From positions 1 through 55,448 of the forward strand of contig NZ_JAPSKE010000036.1 in assembly GCF_031177825.1 (NCBI RefSeq): a stretch of DNA of 55,448 nt, written 5' to 3'. Below the pieces are notes generated by a model that saw only the letters and a program-made list of their open reading frames with translations, was not told the origin of the DNA and made no database searches. The stretch comes from Paenibacillus sp. (GTDB taxonomy: Bacteria > Bacillota > Bacilli > Paenibacillales > YIM-B00363). Position numbers and translations under genes: made by a program. Below, in pieces: positions 1-8,510 of this stretch (its first letter is position 1; each line of letters opens with the position of its first letter).

Positions 1-116
1 TTGGTGATAATGGCGGAAGGGAACCACGCGTACCCATCCCGAACACGAACGTTAAGCCTTCCAGCGCCGATGGTACTTGGACCGCAGGGTCCCGGGAGAG
101 TAGGACGTCGCCAAGC
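1..116 (+). rRNA. rrf: 5S ribosomal RNA (5' end at the window edge)
   Basis: The sequence reads as a Bacillales 5S rRNA: a start resembling TTGGTGATAATGGCG, the conserved internal block CCCGAACACGAACGTTAAGC, the stretch CAGCGCCGATGGTA, and the closing GAGAGTAGGACGTCGCCAAG. The length of about 116 bases fits. The first base or two may lie outside the window. The 16S and 23S genes should lie upstream, because a terminator follows directly. Confidence 0.95.
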
Positions 117-130
117 CGACATAACAAGAA

Positions 131-166
131 CGCCTCCGATTCGCTTAGCCGATCGGAGGTGTTTTT
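131..166 (+). terminator. Intrinsic terminator of the rRNA operon
   Basis: A GC-rich hairpin (arms around CGCCTCCGAT and GATCGGAGGT with a 10-base loop) is followed by a run of five T. It lies 14 bases after the 5S end. From 167 to 295 I see no other gene, only the upstream region of the sensor kinase. Confidence 0.85.
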
Positions 167-295
167 GCATTGGAAGAAGCTGTCGGTCGCCGTGCGGGGA
201 AGCATCGCAGCGGCGGAAACAGGGAAAAATCCATGTGACGATTATACCGAATAAGGAAATATGAGGAAGAATCAGCGGAGAGGAGGTACTGCGAT

Positions 296-1942
296 ATGAA
301 AAAAACGCCGCGGTCCGGGTGGACGCTGCAGCGAAGAATCGCATGGTTTACAGTGTTCCTTGTTTTACTGCTTATCGTTCAAATCGGCATCCTGACTTAT
401 TATTCCGTGTCCCGCACGGTCGAGGAAGAAATCGGCAGTCGCGCGCTTCATATCGCTTCTCAGGTCGCGGCATCTCCGGAAGTGCTTCATGGATTCAAAG
501 AAGAAGATCCGTCAGCGACGATTCAACCGTTCGTTGAGCGCATTCGCATCCTTACGGAAGCCGAATTTATCGTCGTCGGCAACGCCGAGGGCATCCGTTA
601 TTCTCATCCGATCCCGTCTCGCATCGGGAAAGAGATGGTCGGCGGCGACAACGATCGCGCGCTGCTGCATGGGGAATCCTATACGTCGGTGGCAAGGGGA
701 TCGCTCGGCTTGTCGCTTCGGGGGAAAGTCCCTATTCGCGACGAAGCCGGGAACGTCATCGGCATCGTATCGGTCGGATTTCTGTTGGAGGATATTCGTC
801 AAATGACGATCGACTACGGGAAAAGGATCGCTTGGGTCGCGGGGGCGGGCTTGTTCGTCGGCATCGCGGGCGCCATGCTGCTGGCGAGAAATATCAAGCG
901 AACGATGTTCGGACTCGAGCCGGAAGAAATTTCGTCGCTGTATCAAATTAGGGATACCGTCATCCAATCGATCCGCGAAGGCATTATGGTCGTGAATAAG
1001 GACGGAAACATCGAACTGCTTAATCAGACGGCCCGAAACATCTTGTCGGTGCCCAAGGGGAAAAATATGATCGGACAACCCGTGATCGAGTACGTGCCGA
1101 ACGGCGAATTGCTCGAAGTGCTGCGCACCGGGGAGCGCCAACTGGATCAGGAGAGCGACTTGGGCGGGAAAACGATCATCGCCAACCGGATCCCCGTGAA
1201 ATCCGGAGGAGAGGTGATCGGCGTCGTATCCAGCTTCCGCTTAAAATCGGAGATCGATCAGCTGACTGAGGAATTGTCCCAAGTCAAACGTTATACGGAA
1301 GCGCTCCGGGCGCAAACCCATGAGTATAATAACTTTCTATATACCGTCTCGGGCCTCATTCAGTTAGGAGCTTATGACGAAGCGTTGGAACTGATCCATA
1401 AAGAATCGAGCGATACGCAGGACTGGATCCAGGCGATTACGGACCGGATTCGCGACCCGGCGGTGGGCGGCATCTTGCTTGGTTTTGTAAACCGTTCCAG
1501 GGAGTTGAAGGTCGATTTGACGTTGGACCGGGAGAGTTCGCTGAAGAAGCTGCCGGCTCGAATCCGAAGCGAGGCCGTCGTTTCGATTCTCGGCAATTTG
1601 GTCACGAACGCGTTCGAAGCGGTCGGGAGGAACGACGAAGCCGACCGCAAGGTACGAATTTTCTTGCTCGATCTCGGTGACGATCTGCTGCTTGAGGTTG
1701 AAGATTCCGGTCCGGGAATCGCCGAGGAGGATATGCCGCACCTATTCGAGCTCGGGTTTACAACGAAGGAAGCGAAACACGGAAAACGCGGCTTCGGTTT
1801 AACGAGAGTCGCGGAGCTTACTAAGCAGTTGGGAGGCACCGTCTCCGTAGAGGAAGGCGAATGGGGCGGCGCTCGTTTTGTCGTAGCGATACCGAAGGAA
1901 GGACGGCAGGGAAATGAATCCGAATCAAGAACCGCCTATTGA
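296..1942 (+). CDS. Sensor histidine kinase, CitA/DcuS family
   Basis: Membrane-bound two-component kinase, probably sensing an extracellular di- or tricarboxylate. Layout seen: a transmembrane helix at residues 15-38, an extracytoplasmic sensor domain to about 176, a second helix (about 178-197), a PAS-like domain (about 215-325), the phosphoacceptor box QTHEYNN with His342, and a HATPase domain with N box (NLVTNAFEA), G1 (DSGPGI) and G2 (GFGLTR). The order TM-sCache-TM-PAS-SpoOB-type His box-HATPase is that of CitA, DcuS and B. subtilis YufL. The start ATG follows GAGAGGAGG. The last 29 bases overlap the response regulator gene. The nearby tripartite tricarboxylate transporter suggests the regulated target. 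The ligand cannot be told from the sequence. Confidence 0.9.
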   Translation: MKKTPRSGWTLQRRIAWFTVFLVLLLIVQIGILTYYSVSRTVEEEIGSRALHIASQVAASPEVLHGFKEEDPSATIQPFVERIRILTEAEFIVVGNAEGIRYSHPIPSRIGKEMVGGDNDRALLHGESYTSVARGSLGLSLRGKVPIRDEAGNVIGIVSVGFLLEDIRQMTIDYGKRIAWVAGAGLFVGIAGAMLLARNIKRTMFGLEPEEISSLYQIRDTVIQSIREGIMVVNKDGNIELLNQTARNILSVPKGKNMIGQPVIEYVPNGELLEVLRTGERQLDQESDLGGKTIIANRIPVKSGGEVIGVVSSFRLKSEIDQLTEELSQVKRYTEALRAQTHEYNNFLYTVSGLIQLGAYDEALELIHKESSDTQDWIQAITDRIRDPAVGGILLGFVNRSRELKVDLTLDRESSLKKLPARIRSEAVVSILGNLVTNAFEAVGRNDEADRKVRIFLLDLGDDLLLEVEDSGPGIAEEDMPHLFELGFTTKEAKHGKRGFGLTRVAELTKQLGGTVSVEEGEWGGARFVVAIPKEGRQGNESESRTAY

Positions 1943-2630
1943 GGTGCTGATCGTCGAGGACGATCTGCGGATCGCGGAAATTCATCGCCGATTTACGGAG
2001 AAGAACGAAGGATTCCGAATCGTGGCGACGGCGTCGACCGGAGAGGAAGCCAAGGATTGGTTAAGCGTCGTCAAGCCGAACCTGGTGTTATTGGACGTCT
2101 ATCTACCTGATATGTTGGGAATCGATCTCGTACGGTTTATCCGGAGCGAAAACTTCGATACGGATATTATTATGATCACCGCCGCGTCGGAGACGGATGT
2201 CGTGAAGCATGCGATGCACGGCGGCGTATTCGATTTCATCATGAAGCCGCTTACCTATGAACGCTTCAAGAGCAGTCTGGACCGGTATCGCGAGGCGCGG
2301 GCGCATCTGCGGGGAAGCACCCGGCTGTCCTCGGAGCAGATCGAACGGCTGTGGCAGGGAACGGGGGCGGCGACGGGCGCAGCGCTTCGGGAATCGGGCG
2401 AAGCGATGCCCAAAGGAATCGACCCGCTAACGTTGGAGAAGGTGATGGAAAGCATTCGTCTCTCCGGACCGGAGGGCGTTACGGCGGAATCGGTGAGCGG
2501 CAATACCGGGCTCAGCCGTTCCACCTCGCGCAGATATTTGGAATACCTCGTATCGCAAAAAAGGCTCGCCGCGCAGCTGAACTACGGCACGATCGGAAGG
2601 CCGGAGCGAAGGTACGTCGCAAAGCCGTGA
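1914..2630 (+). CDS. Response regulator, CitB/DcuR family
   Basis: Cytoplasmic partner of the upstream kinase. The N-terminal receiver domain has the acidic pocket VEDD (residues 15-18), phosphoacceptor Asp61 in LLDVYLPDM, and a conserved Lys in the FIMKPL motif. After a linker, the C-terminal part (about 170-235) is a helix-turn-helix typical of CitB-type regulators, with the element GNTGLSRSTSRRYL. Length 238 residues is normal for the family. It starts inside the kinase gene, so the two are translationally coupled. It probably activates the tct genes that follow, but no operator was identified. Confidence 0.9.
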   Translation: MNPNQEPPIEVLIVEDDLRIAEIHRRFTEKNEGFRIVATASTGEEAKDWLSVVKPNLVLLDVYLPDMLGIDLVRFIRSENFDTDIIMITAASETDVVKHAMHGGVFDFIMKPLTYERFKSSLDRYREARAHLRGSTRLSSEQIERLWQGTGAATGAALRESGEAMPKGIDPLTLEKVMESIRLSGPEGVTAESVSGNTGLSRSTSRRYLEYLVSQKRLAAQLNYGTIGRPERRYVAKP

Positions 2631-2671
2631 ATTTTATGAACAAAAGGAACGAAAAGACGTTAATGCCGTTT

Positions 2672-2704
2672 ATGACCGCAAACTAGGAGCGGTCATTTTT
2701 TTTT
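2672..2704 (+). terminator. Intrinsic terminator after the two-component operon
   Basis: Arms ATGACCGC and GCGGTCAT around a 9-base loop, followed by nine T. It separates the regulator operon from the transporter operon, so the tct genes should have their own promoter. Confidence 0.85.
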
Positions 2705-2713
2705 GGTACAGTA

Positions 2714-2727
2714 AGTGAGCGCTTTCA
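2714..2727 (+). promoter_or_regulatory. Possible catabolite-responsive element (cre)
   Basis: The 14-mer AGTGAGCGCTTTCA has a perfect right half and centre (AGCGCTTTCA) against the CcpA site TGWAANCGNTNWCA, with two mismatches in the left half. It sits 36 bases before the tctC start. Glucose repression of a carboxylate uptake operon would make sense, but a single site of this quality can occur by chance. Confidence 0.35.
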
Positions 2728-2762
2728 TTCCGGCGTAATCATCTGGTCCAGGGGGTCCAACC

Positions 2763-3779
2763 ATGAAAAAACGGTTTTCCAAAACGATACCTGCACTCCT
2801 AATTGCAAGCGCTTTAGTCGCAACGCTCACCGCATGTTCGACGGGAGGCGCCGGCGGCGGCAGCGCCTATCCGGAGCGGGCGATTACGATCGTAGCGCCG
2901 TCCGGTGCGGGCGGCGGCTGGGATAAGACGGCTCGCTCGGTCGCGAAGGTGTTAAGCGAAACGAAGCTCGTTGAAAAATCGATCACGGTCGAAAATAAAC
3001 CGGGCGGCGGCGGCGCCGTATTCATGGCGGAATACGCGACGGCGGACGCGAAAAACGATTACAAGCTGTTCGTCAATTCGCCGCCGATTTTGATCAACCA
3101 TAACAAGAAGGAAGGGAACAGCCCTTACGGGTTCAAGGATACGACGCCTCTCGCGCAATTGACGAAAGATTTCGGAGCGATCGTCGTCGGCGCGGATTCG
3201 CCGTATAACGATCTTCCGAGCTTGCTGGAAGCGATCAAAGCCGATCCTACGTCGATCACCGTGGCCGGCGGATCGGCTCCGGGCTCGATGGACCACCTGA
3301 TCGCCGTGCTGCCTGCCTTCAAATACGGCATCGATCCGAAGCAAGTGAAGTATGTGTCGTACGACGGCGGTGGCGAAGCGGTCGCCGCGCTGCTTGGCGG
3401 GTCGGCCGACGTCATCGCGACGGACGTGTCCGGCGTAGGCGAGTACTTGAAGGCCGGGAAGGTGAAGGTGCTCGGGATTAGCGCGCCGGAACGGCTGGGC
3501 GGCGAGCTCGGCGAGCTGAAGACGTTCAAGGAGCAGGGCGTCGAAGCGGAATTTTTAATTTGGCGCGGCGTGTTCGGCCCGAAAGAGATGTCCGACGACG
3601 CGAAGACGTTCTGGTCGAAGAAGCTCAAAGCGCTCACCGATGCAGAGGGTTGGAAGTCCGAACTGCAAGCGAACGCATGGGAAAGCGATTATAAAGATGC
3701 CGAAGCGTTCGCGGCGTTCCTTAACGAACAGGACAAGTTGGTGCAAGAGTTGTTATCCGCGCTCGGTATGTCGAAATAA
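2763..3779 (+). CDS. tctC: Tripartite tricarboxylate transporter substrate-binding lipoprotein
   Basis: Extracytoplasmic solute-binding protein of a TTT-family uptake system (338 residues). It begins with a basic stretch and hydrophobic helix ending in a lipobox, LTAC, so Cys25 should be lipidated. The mature part starts with the typical TctC signature: AYPERAITIVAPSGAGGGWD, followed by a Gly-rich turn and the motif VENKPGGGG. The substrate is likely a di- or tricarboxylate, as for the family; the exact one is not readable. It is the first gene of the tctC-tctB-tctA unit. A strong hairpin directly downstream may keep it expressed above the permease genes. Confidence 0.92.
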   Translation: MKKRFSKTIPALLIASALVATLTACSTGGAGGGSAYPERAITIVAPSGAGGGWDKTARSVAKVLSETKLVEKSITVENKPGGGGAVFMAEYATADAKNDYKLFVNSPPILINHNKKEGNSPYGFKDTTPLAQLTKDFGAIVVGADSPYNDLPSLLEAIKADPTSITVAGGSAPGSMDHLIAVLPAFKYGIDPKQVKYVSYDGGGEAVAALLGGSADVIATDVSGVGEYLKAGKVKVLGISAPERLGGELGELKTFKEQGVEAEFLIWRGVFGPKEMSDDAKTFWSKKLKALTDAEGWKSELQANAWESDYKDAEAFAAFLNEQDKLVQELLSALGMSK

Positions 3780-3793
3780 CGATGCTGCCGGCC

Positions 3794-3824
3794 GAGAGAA
3801 GGGGGATCCCCTTCTCTCCTTTTT
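3794..3824 (+). terminator. Terminator-like hairpin between tctC and tctB
   Basis: Eleven perfect base pairs (GAGAGAAGGGG with CCCCTTCTCTC) close a three-base loop and are followed by CTTTTTC. There is no obvious new promoter before tctB at 3849, so this is best read as a partial terminator or 3'-end stabiliser inside the operon. Confidence 0.65.
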
Positions 3825-3848
3825 CACCTTAGAGAGGAGGTTTCCTTC

Positions 3849-4307
3849 ATGAGCAATACGTTCAGCCGGATCGTCAGCGTCGCGCTGTTCGTCCTTGGGG
3901 CGGCCTTCGTTACGGAGAGCGGGCGGATTTCGGAAAGCGCGTACGGGAGCAACGTCGGTCCGAACCTGTTTCCGATGGGGCTCGGCATTGTTCTGATGCT
4001 GCTATGCGTCCGATTGTTTTATGAAACGTTCCGGTATCCCAAAGAAGAAGGCGCTCCTTCGGTCAAACTCGATCATAAGCGTTTTCTTATGATTTTGGGG
4101 GCGGCGCTGCTATATGCGATGCTGCTGCAACCGCTCGGTTATTTAATTACGACCTTCGCGTTCCTGGCGTTTAGTTTTCAGGTGATGGAGAAGGGGACGC
4201 TGTGGAAGAGCTTGGCCATTGCCGCCGCTTTCGCGTTCGGGGTGTATCTCTTATTCGTCGTCGTGCTGGAAGGCTCGCTGCCGGGCCTCCCGGTCTGGTT
4301 CCGGTAA
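3849..4307 (+). CDS. tctB: Tripartite tricarboxylate transporter small membrane subunit
   Basis: Small integral membrane protein (152 residues) of the TTT uptake system. Four hydrophobic segments are visible (about residues 5-22, 38-57, 80-97 and 103-145, the last splitting into two helices), which matches TctB. It pairs with the large permease TctA that follows 25 bases later. The start ATG is preceded by GAGAGGAGG. The family is poorly conserved in sequence, so the call rests on topology plus its position between tctC and tctA. Confidence 0.88.
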   Translation: MSNTFSRIVSVALFVLGAAFVTESGRISESAYGSNVGPNLFPMGLGIVLMLLCVRLFYETFRYPKEEGAPSVKLDHKRFLMILGAALLYAMLLQPLGYLITTFAFLAFSFQVMEKGTLWKSLAIAAAFAFGVYLLFVVVLEGSLPGLPVWFR

Positions 4308-4332
4308 ACAGAGAGAAAAGGAGGGATAGAGA

Positions 4333-5859
4333 GTGGATACGATCCAATTTTTAATGAACGGCTTCGCCGAAGCGCTGCAATGGCATAATCTCGTCTTCGC
4401 CTTCGTCGGCGTGCTGATCGGGACGGCGGTCGGCGTGCTGCCGGGCATCGGACCGATGAGCGGGGTGGCGCTCCTCATCCCGGTCACCGCGTCGCTGACC
4501 GCTGGCCAGGACCCGGAATCCGCGGCGGCCAGCGCCATCATCCTGTTGGCCGGCGTCTACTACGGCGCCATGTACGGCGGGTCGACGACGTCGATTCTTC
4601 TGAATACGCCAGGGGAGTCGTCGTCGGTCGTAACCGCGCTGGACGGCTACCAGCTCGCGCGGCAAGGGCGAGCCGGCTCGGCGCTCGCGATCGCGGCGAT
4701 CGGCTCCTTCGTCGCCGGCATCGTGGCGCTCGTCGGACTCGTGGCGCTGGCGCAGCCGTTGTCGGCCGTCGCGTTGTCGTTCGGGCCGGCGGAATACTTT
4801 TCGCTCATGTTATTGGGCTTGTGCGCGGTCAGCGGTCTCGCCGGAAAGTCGATGACGAAGGCGCTTCTGATGACGGTGCTCGGGCTGCTGCTCGCGACGA
4901 TCGGGATCGACAACGTGTCCGGGGTGGCCCGCTTTACGTACGACATTCCGGTGTTATACTCCGGATTGGAGTTTTTGACGGTAGCGGTCGGTTTGTTCGC
5001 GCTCGGGGAAGTGTTTAAGACGATTTTGGAACGAGAAAAGGGCGGGGGTACGATCGCGAAGGTCGGACGCATCCTGCCGACGAGGCAGGATATAAGGGAC
5101 AGCGGCGGTCCGATTTTGCGAGGCTCGATCTTAGGCTTCTTCATCGGCATCTTGCCGGGCGCGGGCGCGACGCTCGCTTCGTTCTTCTCTTACATTCTAG
5201 AGAAAAAAATCAGCAAACATCCGAAGAAGTTCGGCCAAGGCGCCATCGAAGGCGTCGCCGCGCCGGAATCGGCGAATAACGGGGCGTCGGGCGGAGCGTT
5301 GATTCCGCTGCTGACCCTGGGCATCCCCGGTTCGGGCACGACGGCGATCTTAATGGGCGCGCTGATCATGTACAACGTCCAACCGGGTCCGCTGTTATTC
5401 ACGGATCATCCGACGATCGCTTGGGGGCTGATCGCCAGCATGTTTATCGGCAACTTGATGCTGCTCGTGCTGAACATGCCGCTCGTGAAAATTTTCGCGA
5501 AAATTATCGACACGCCGGCCAAATATTTGCTGCCGATCATTATCGCGATCTCGATCTTCGGCGTATATGCGGTGCAGTTTACGACGTTCGATCTGGTGCT
5601 CTTGATCGGATGCGGCGTCGTCGGATATTTCTTATCGAAGCACGATTTCCCGATCGCCCCGCTCGTGTTGGGACTCGTGCTCGGACCGATGATCGAAACC
5701 AACTTGAGGCGCGCGCTGACGATTTCCAACGGCGACTTCATGATTTTCCTTCAGAAGCCGGTTTCGGTCTTGTTTTTAGCGATCGCCATGCTTTGGATGG
5801 TCGTGCCGCTCCTACTGAAGAGCAGAGGCAAGAATGTCATTGTGAGCGAAGAAGCATGA
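4333..5859 (+). CDS. tctA: Tripartite tricarboxylate transporter large permease
   Basis: Multispanning permease (508 residues, about 12 helices) that moves the substrate delivered by TctC, driven by an ion gradient as known for the family. Conserved TctA patches are visible: GVLPGIGPMSGVALLIP near the N terminus, YYGAMYGGSTTSILLNTPGE, GILPGAGATLASFFSY, and ESANNGASGGALIPLLTLGI. The start is GTG, 10 bases after an AGGAGGG-like site. Its stop overlaps the start of the next gene (ATGA), so the AEC carrier is translationally coupled to it. Confidence 0.93.
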   Translation: MDTIQFLMNGFAEALQWHNLVFAFVGVLIGTAVGVLPGIGPMSGVALLIPVTASLTAGQDPESAAASAIILLAGVYYGAMYGGSTTSILLNTPGESSSVVTALDGYQLARQGRAGSALAIAAIGSFVAGIVALVGLVALAQPLSAVALSFGPAEYFSLMLLGLCAVSGLAGKSMTKALLMTVLGLLLATIGIDNVSGVARFTYDIPVLYSGLEFLTVAVGLFALGEVFKTILEREKGGGTIAKVGRILPTRQDIRDSGGPILRGSILGFFIGILPGAGATLASFFSYILEKKISKHPKKFGQGAIEGVAAPESANNGASGGALIPLLTLGIPGSGTTAILMGALIMYNVQPGPLLFTDHPTIAWGLIASMFIGNLMLLVLNMPLVKIFAKIIDTPAKYLLPIIIAISIFGVYAVQFTTFDLVLLIGCGVVGYFLSKHDFPIAPLVLGLVLGPMIETNLRRALTISNGDFMIFLQKPVSVLFLAIAMLWMVVPLLLKSRGKNVIVSEEA

Positions 5860-6785
5860 GCGTCTTGGCCCTGATCGTGCAAGAGGTGATGGTTCCGTTC
5901 TTCCTGTTGGCCGGGCTAGGCGCTTTCTTGCAACGACGGTTCCGCTTGGATATGGGAACGTTGTCTAAGGTATTAAATATTTATTTGTTGCCGGCGGTAT
6001 GCTTCGTAAAGCTATATGACAGCTCGATCGACGCGGCGCTTGCCGGAGCGACGATCGGTTTCTGGTTGTTGTTGAACGCGACGGTCAGCGTTCTCTCCGC
6101 CGCGGCGGTCAAGGCGGTTCGCGTCGGGAAGGAAGACGCGGACGTCGTCCAGAACAGCTTCATCCTAAGCAACCAAGGAAATTACGGGTTGCCCGTCAGC
6201 GAGCTCGTATTCGCGCAGCATCCGCTCGGCGTGTCCGTACAGGTCATCATTTCCGTGATTCAAAATGTGTTCACGTACACCTTCGGCACGTTCCGAATGA
6301 TCCCCGGCAAAGGCAAACAGCTTGCGGCGGCCCTTGCCGTTCATACCGTTCGGCTTCCGGTCATCTATGCGATGCTGGGGGCGGCGGCCCTTCGAATGCT
6401 GGACGTTCGAATCCCGGCGATCCTATGGGAGCCCGTCGAGGGGGTATCGGATGCGTTCTTCGCGATCGCCTTGTTGACGCTCGGAGCGCAGCTGGCGAAC
6501 GTTCAAGCGGTAAGCCTGGGGCGATCGGTCCTGCTGGGCACGATCGGACGGTTGCTGCTCGCGCCGGCCGTCGCGTTCGCGCTGATCCGCGGTTTCGGCT
6601 GGGACGGCGTCTTCGCTCAAGCGTTATTCATGGCCAGCGCTTACCCGGTTTCCCGGAATAGTTCGTTGATCGCTTTGGAATACGGCCGAAGTCCGGAGCT
6701 GGCCGCCCAATTGGTGGCGGTCACCACTGCAATCAGTTGCATCACGGTGACGGCGGTCATCTCTTTGGCGCAGCATATTTGGTAA
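5856..6785 (+). CDS. AEC-family transporter (malate/malonate permease-like)
   Basis: Integral membrane protein of 309 residues with about ten hydrophobic segments. It matches the auxin-efflux-carrier family, which in bacteria includes the malate carrier MleP and malonate carrier MdcF: the N-terminal LPAVCFVKLY segment, the central NQGNYGLPVSELVF stretch, and a C-terminal half with PVSRNSSLIALEYG. The start ATG overlaps the tctA stop, so I reject a longer reading frame that runs back into tctA. Sitting between a carboxylate importer and malic enzyme, it may carry malate or export a product. Direction and substrate are inference. Confidence 0.85.
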   Translation: MSVLALIVQEVMVPFFLLAGLGAFLQRRFRLDMGTLSKVLNIYLLPAVCFVKLYDSSIDAALAGATIGFWLLLNATVSVLSAAAVKAVRVGKEDADVVQNSFILSNQGNYGLPVSELVFAQHPLGVSVQVIISVIQNVFTYTFGTFRMIPGKGKQLAAALAVHTVRLPVIYAMLGAAALRMLDVRIPAILWEPVEGVSDAFFAIALLTLGAQLANVQAVSLGRSVLLGTIGRLLLAPAVAFALIRGFGWDGVFAQALFMASAYPVSRNSSLIALEYGRSPELAAQLVAVTTAISCITVTAVISLAQHIW

Positions 6786-6801
6786 AAAGGGGTTTTGAAA
6801 C

Positions 6802-8214
6802 ATGGCGAGTCCAACTAGCGCAAGCACCACGATCGTATTGAGATTGGAAATCGACAAGGAGAAGGCGACGTTCGGTAACATCGCGACAGCGATCGGGGAA
6901 GCGGGCGGCGACATCGTCGCCGTCGACGTGAATCGGCCGGGACGAACGACGACCGTTCGCGATATTACGGTGAACGTCATGGATGCTCAACAAAGCAAGA
7001 CGATCGAACGGGTTTTGAACGATATGGACGGCGTACAAGTCCTGCAGGTGTCCGACCAGACGTTCCTGCTGCATCTCGGCGGTAAAATCGAGGTGACGCC
7101 GAAAATCGCCATTAAGACGCGCGACGATTTATCCCGCGTCTATACGCCGGGCGTCGCGCGCGTGTGCACCGCGATCCATGAACAACCGAGCCGCGCGCAC
7201 TCGCTGACGATCAAGCGAAACACGATCGCCGTCGTATCCGACGGTTCGGCGGTGCTCGGACTCGGAAATATCGGTCCGCTGGCCGCCATGCCCGTCATGG
7301 AAGGGAAAGCGATGCTGTTTAAACAACTGGCGGGCGTGGACGCCTTCCCGATCTGCTTGGACACGCAGGATACCGAGGAGATTATTCGAACCATTAAGCT
7401 GATCGCGCCTGCGTTCGGCGGCATCAACCTGGAAGACATCTCGTCGCCGCGCTGCTTCGAGATCGAGGAACGGTTGACGCAAGAGCTGGATATTCCCGTC
7501 TTTCACGACGATCAACACGGTACGGCCGTCGTTCTGCTGGCGGGGTTGTATAATGCCGTGAAGGTCGTGCGGAAGCGGTTGGAGGATTGCAAGGTCGTCC
7601 TCTGCGGCGTCGGCGCGGCGGGCATCGCCTGCACGAAAATTTTGCTTGCGGCGGGCGTACGAAACATCATCGGAGTCGATCGGGACGGCGCGCTCGTTCG
7701 CGGGAAACCTTACGCGCATGGCGCTTGGAGCTGGTATGCGGAGCATACGAATCCGAACGGGGAAACCGGATCGTTGTCGGACGTCATCGACGGCGCGGAT
7801 ATATTCATCGGCGTATCCGGTCCGGGCGCGTTGAAGCCGGAGGACGTGAAACGAATGGCTCCGGATCCGATCGTCTTCGCCATGGCGAACCCGACGCCGG
7901 AAATTTCGCCGGAGGAGGCGGAAGGGTACGTGCGCGTCATGGCGACCGGGCGATCCGATTACCCTAATCAGATCAATAACGTGTTGTGCTTCCCGGGGCT
8001 GTTCCGGGGGGTGCTCAATTGCAGAGCTTCGCGCGTGACGGAACGAATGAAATTGGCCGCTGCGCAAGCGATCGCCTCCGTCGTAACGAGCGAAGAATTG
8101 AACGAGCACTATATTATCCCGAGCGTGTTCAACCAATCGGTGGCGGATCGGGTGAAGGACGCAGTCATGGCTGCGGCGATCGAAGACGGCGTGGCGCGCC
8201 GTCGGCCGCGATAA
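6802..8214 (+). CDS. NAD(P)-dependent malic enzyme with N-terminal ACT domain
   Basis: Oxidative decarboxylation of malate to pyruvate and CO2 in the cytoplasm. The 470-residue protein starts with an ACT domain (about 10-85), a small-molecule-binding module found in some malic enzymes. The malic domain follows: YTPGVARV with Tyr114 as the likely proton donor, the SDGSAVLGLGNIGP block, MEGKAMLFK with the catalytic Lys, and FHDDQHGTA with metal-binding acids. A Rossmann domain begins near residue 268 (GVGAAG). Cofactor preference cannot be read safely. The gene lies 16 bases after the AEC carrier, so imported carboxylate could feed directly into pyruvate. Confidence 0.93.
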   Translation: MASPTSASTTIVLRLEIDKEKATFGNIATAIGEAGGDIVAVDVNRPGRTTTVRDITVNVMDAQQSKTIERVLNDMDGVQVLQVSDQTFLLHLGGKIEVTPKIAIKTRDDLSRVYTPGVARVCTAIHEQPSRAHSLTIKRNTIAVVSDGSAVLGLGNIGPLAAMPVMEGKAMLFKQLAGVDAFPICLDTQDTEEIIRTIKLIAPAFGGINLEDISSPRCFEIEERLTQELDIPVFHDDQHGTAVVLLAGLYNAVKVVRKRLEDCKVVLCGVGAAGIACTKILLAAGVRNIIGVDRDGALVRGKPYAHGAWSWYAEHTNPNGETGSLSDVIDGADIFIGVSGPGALKPEDVKRMAPDPIVFAMANPTPEISPEEAEGYVRVMATGRSDYPNQINNVLCFPGLFRGVLNCRASRVTERMKLAAAQAIASVVTSEELNEHYIIPSVFNQSVADRVKDAVMAAAIEDGVARRRPR

Positions 8215-8236
8215 ATTTTTCTTCGGAGGTGCTTGT

Positions 8237-8479
8237 ATGAGCGGAATCGAAACGCGGACGATCGTGGACATCAACAAGGAGGCGAACCGTTTCCGATCCA
8301 GCATCGTACTGCGATGGGACGAGAAGGTTATCGACGTCAAGAGCATCCTGGGGTTAAGCTTGACGTTGTTGGGGTCTCAGAGCTACGCGCTGGAGATCCA
8401 CGGACCGGACGAGGCCGAGGCGAAAGCCGCCATGCTTGCGGTATTTCGCAAGCATCATCTTACGATCGAGGCCATGTAG
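8237..8479 (+). CDS. Truncated HPr/Crh-like protein without the phosphorylatable histidine
   Basis: An 80-residue protein aligns without gaps to residues 11-88 of B. subtilis HPr and Crh. SGI-E-T-R stands where HPr has SGI-H-A-R, so Glu5 replaces the PTS phosphorylation site His15. EANRF matches Crh exactly, and KSILG keeps the serine (Ser36) equivalent to the HPr-kinase target Ser46. The first beta strand of the HPr fold is missing. The start is firm: GGAGG lies 8 bases upstream, and the malic enzyme stop is only 22 bases upstream. It cannot be a PTS phosphocarrier. A CcpA-corepressor-like or malic-enzyme-regulating role is a guess. Confidence 0.8.
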   Translation: MSGIETRTIVDINKEANRFRSSIVLRWDEKVIDVKSILGLSLTLLGSQSYALEIHGPDEAEAKAAMLAVFRKHHLTIEAM

Positions 8480-8510
8480 TCCGCGATCCGATCCATGCGG
8501 ATTCCGAAAA

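Noticed and set aside
1..264. 87-codon open frame at the window start
   Set aside because: It runs through the 5S rRNA and its terminator, so it cannot be a protein gene.
5421..5855. N-terminal extension of the AEC carrier back into tctA
   Set aside because: The added residues are Arg/Asp-rich shadow sequence; the ATG overlapping the tctA stop gives a proper membrane-protein start.
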